Positions 32,516 to 32,538 of a stretch of DNA of 32,538 bases are shown piece by piece. The position numbers and the translations under genes were made by a program. Numbering within the stretch: position 1 is the first letter of the stretch; the number at the start of each line of letters is the position of its first letter. Source of the DNA: Fidelibacterota bacterium (GTDB lineage Bacteria > Fidelibacterota > Marinisomatia > Marinisomatales > TCS55); NCBI GenBank assembly GCA_029938045.1, contig JAPYOT010000015.1:1-32538 (forward strand). Direction: 5' to 3'. The notes under the pieces are model-generated. The model was not told where the DNA came from. It worked only from the letters and a program-made list of their open reading frames with translations, and did no database searches.

Positions 32516-32538
32516 GAAATACTCCATAGTAAATAAGA

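Noticed and set aside
1-32538. CRISPR arrays, tRNA or rRNA genes, prophage or insertion sequences
   Set aside because: No repeated spacer-like units, cloverleaf-like T-loop patterns, transposase or phage proteins were seen on either strand.

Overview
The window looks like chromosomal DNA from a marine, diderm bacterium of the FCB group, most likely Candidatus Marinimicrobia (SAR406/Neomarinimicrobiota). The evidence is two C-terminal type A (FlgD-Ig-like) sorting domains as used by type 9 secretion, a TonB-dependent receptor with an N-terminal carboxypeptidase-regulatory-like domain, a DUF5683 protein, a CBM9/DUF5916 protein, and several Asp-box propellers and beta-barrels. IspG is the short form (about 357 aa) rather than the inserted, much longer form usual in Bacteroidota, which argues against Bacteroidota. 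The taxonomic call is inference, not a search result. There are no rRNA, tRNA, CRISPR, phage or transposase genes. No stretch longer than 300 bases lacks a gene.

Layout. 1-5949 (minus) is a compact operon: TSP3-repeat beta-barrel protein, alaS, PPC/DUF296 protein, RidA, DUF5683 protein, and an amino-acid-type NSS transporter cut by the left edge. A divergent plus-strand operon follows (6012-8791): two unknown proteins, a 36-aa membrane peptide coupled at both ends by overlapping start/stop codons, and a secreted HExxH metalloprotease with a sorting domain. From 8823 to the right edge everything is on the minus strand. In transcriptional order (right to left) it contains a DUF5916 protein, a 2H phosphoesterase, a metal-handling block (29716-23262), a TPR protein, an Asp-box propeller protein and an amidohydrolase. 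After these come TPR protein-ispG-two small unknowns, then comM-GNAT-like protein-lipoprotein-TonB receptor.

The most interesting region is 23262-29716. It encodes a Cys/Met-rich exported protein, an exported HMA-domain protein (MerP-like) overlapping a MerT-like CC membrane protein, an outer-membrane barrel, a shortened NTF2-like lipoprotein, a DUF457-type membrane protein, a secreted four-motif multicopper oxidase with a sorting domain, an HMA lipoprotein, and an Asp-box lipoprotein with a Cys-x-Cys-Cys cluster. Inside the window there is no P-type ATPase, RND pump, MerA or MerR. This suggests an envelope-based thiol/copper relay, possibly metallating the secreted oxidase, built around an unusual MerTP-like pair. 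The metal and direction of transport cannot be read from sequence.

Several starts were revised from the longest reading frame (14109, 14549, 15624, 26711, 32515, 6325) using Shine-Dalgarno sequences, signal peptides or start/stop overlaps. Two genes use non-ATG starts: TTG at 30243 and GTG at 27358.
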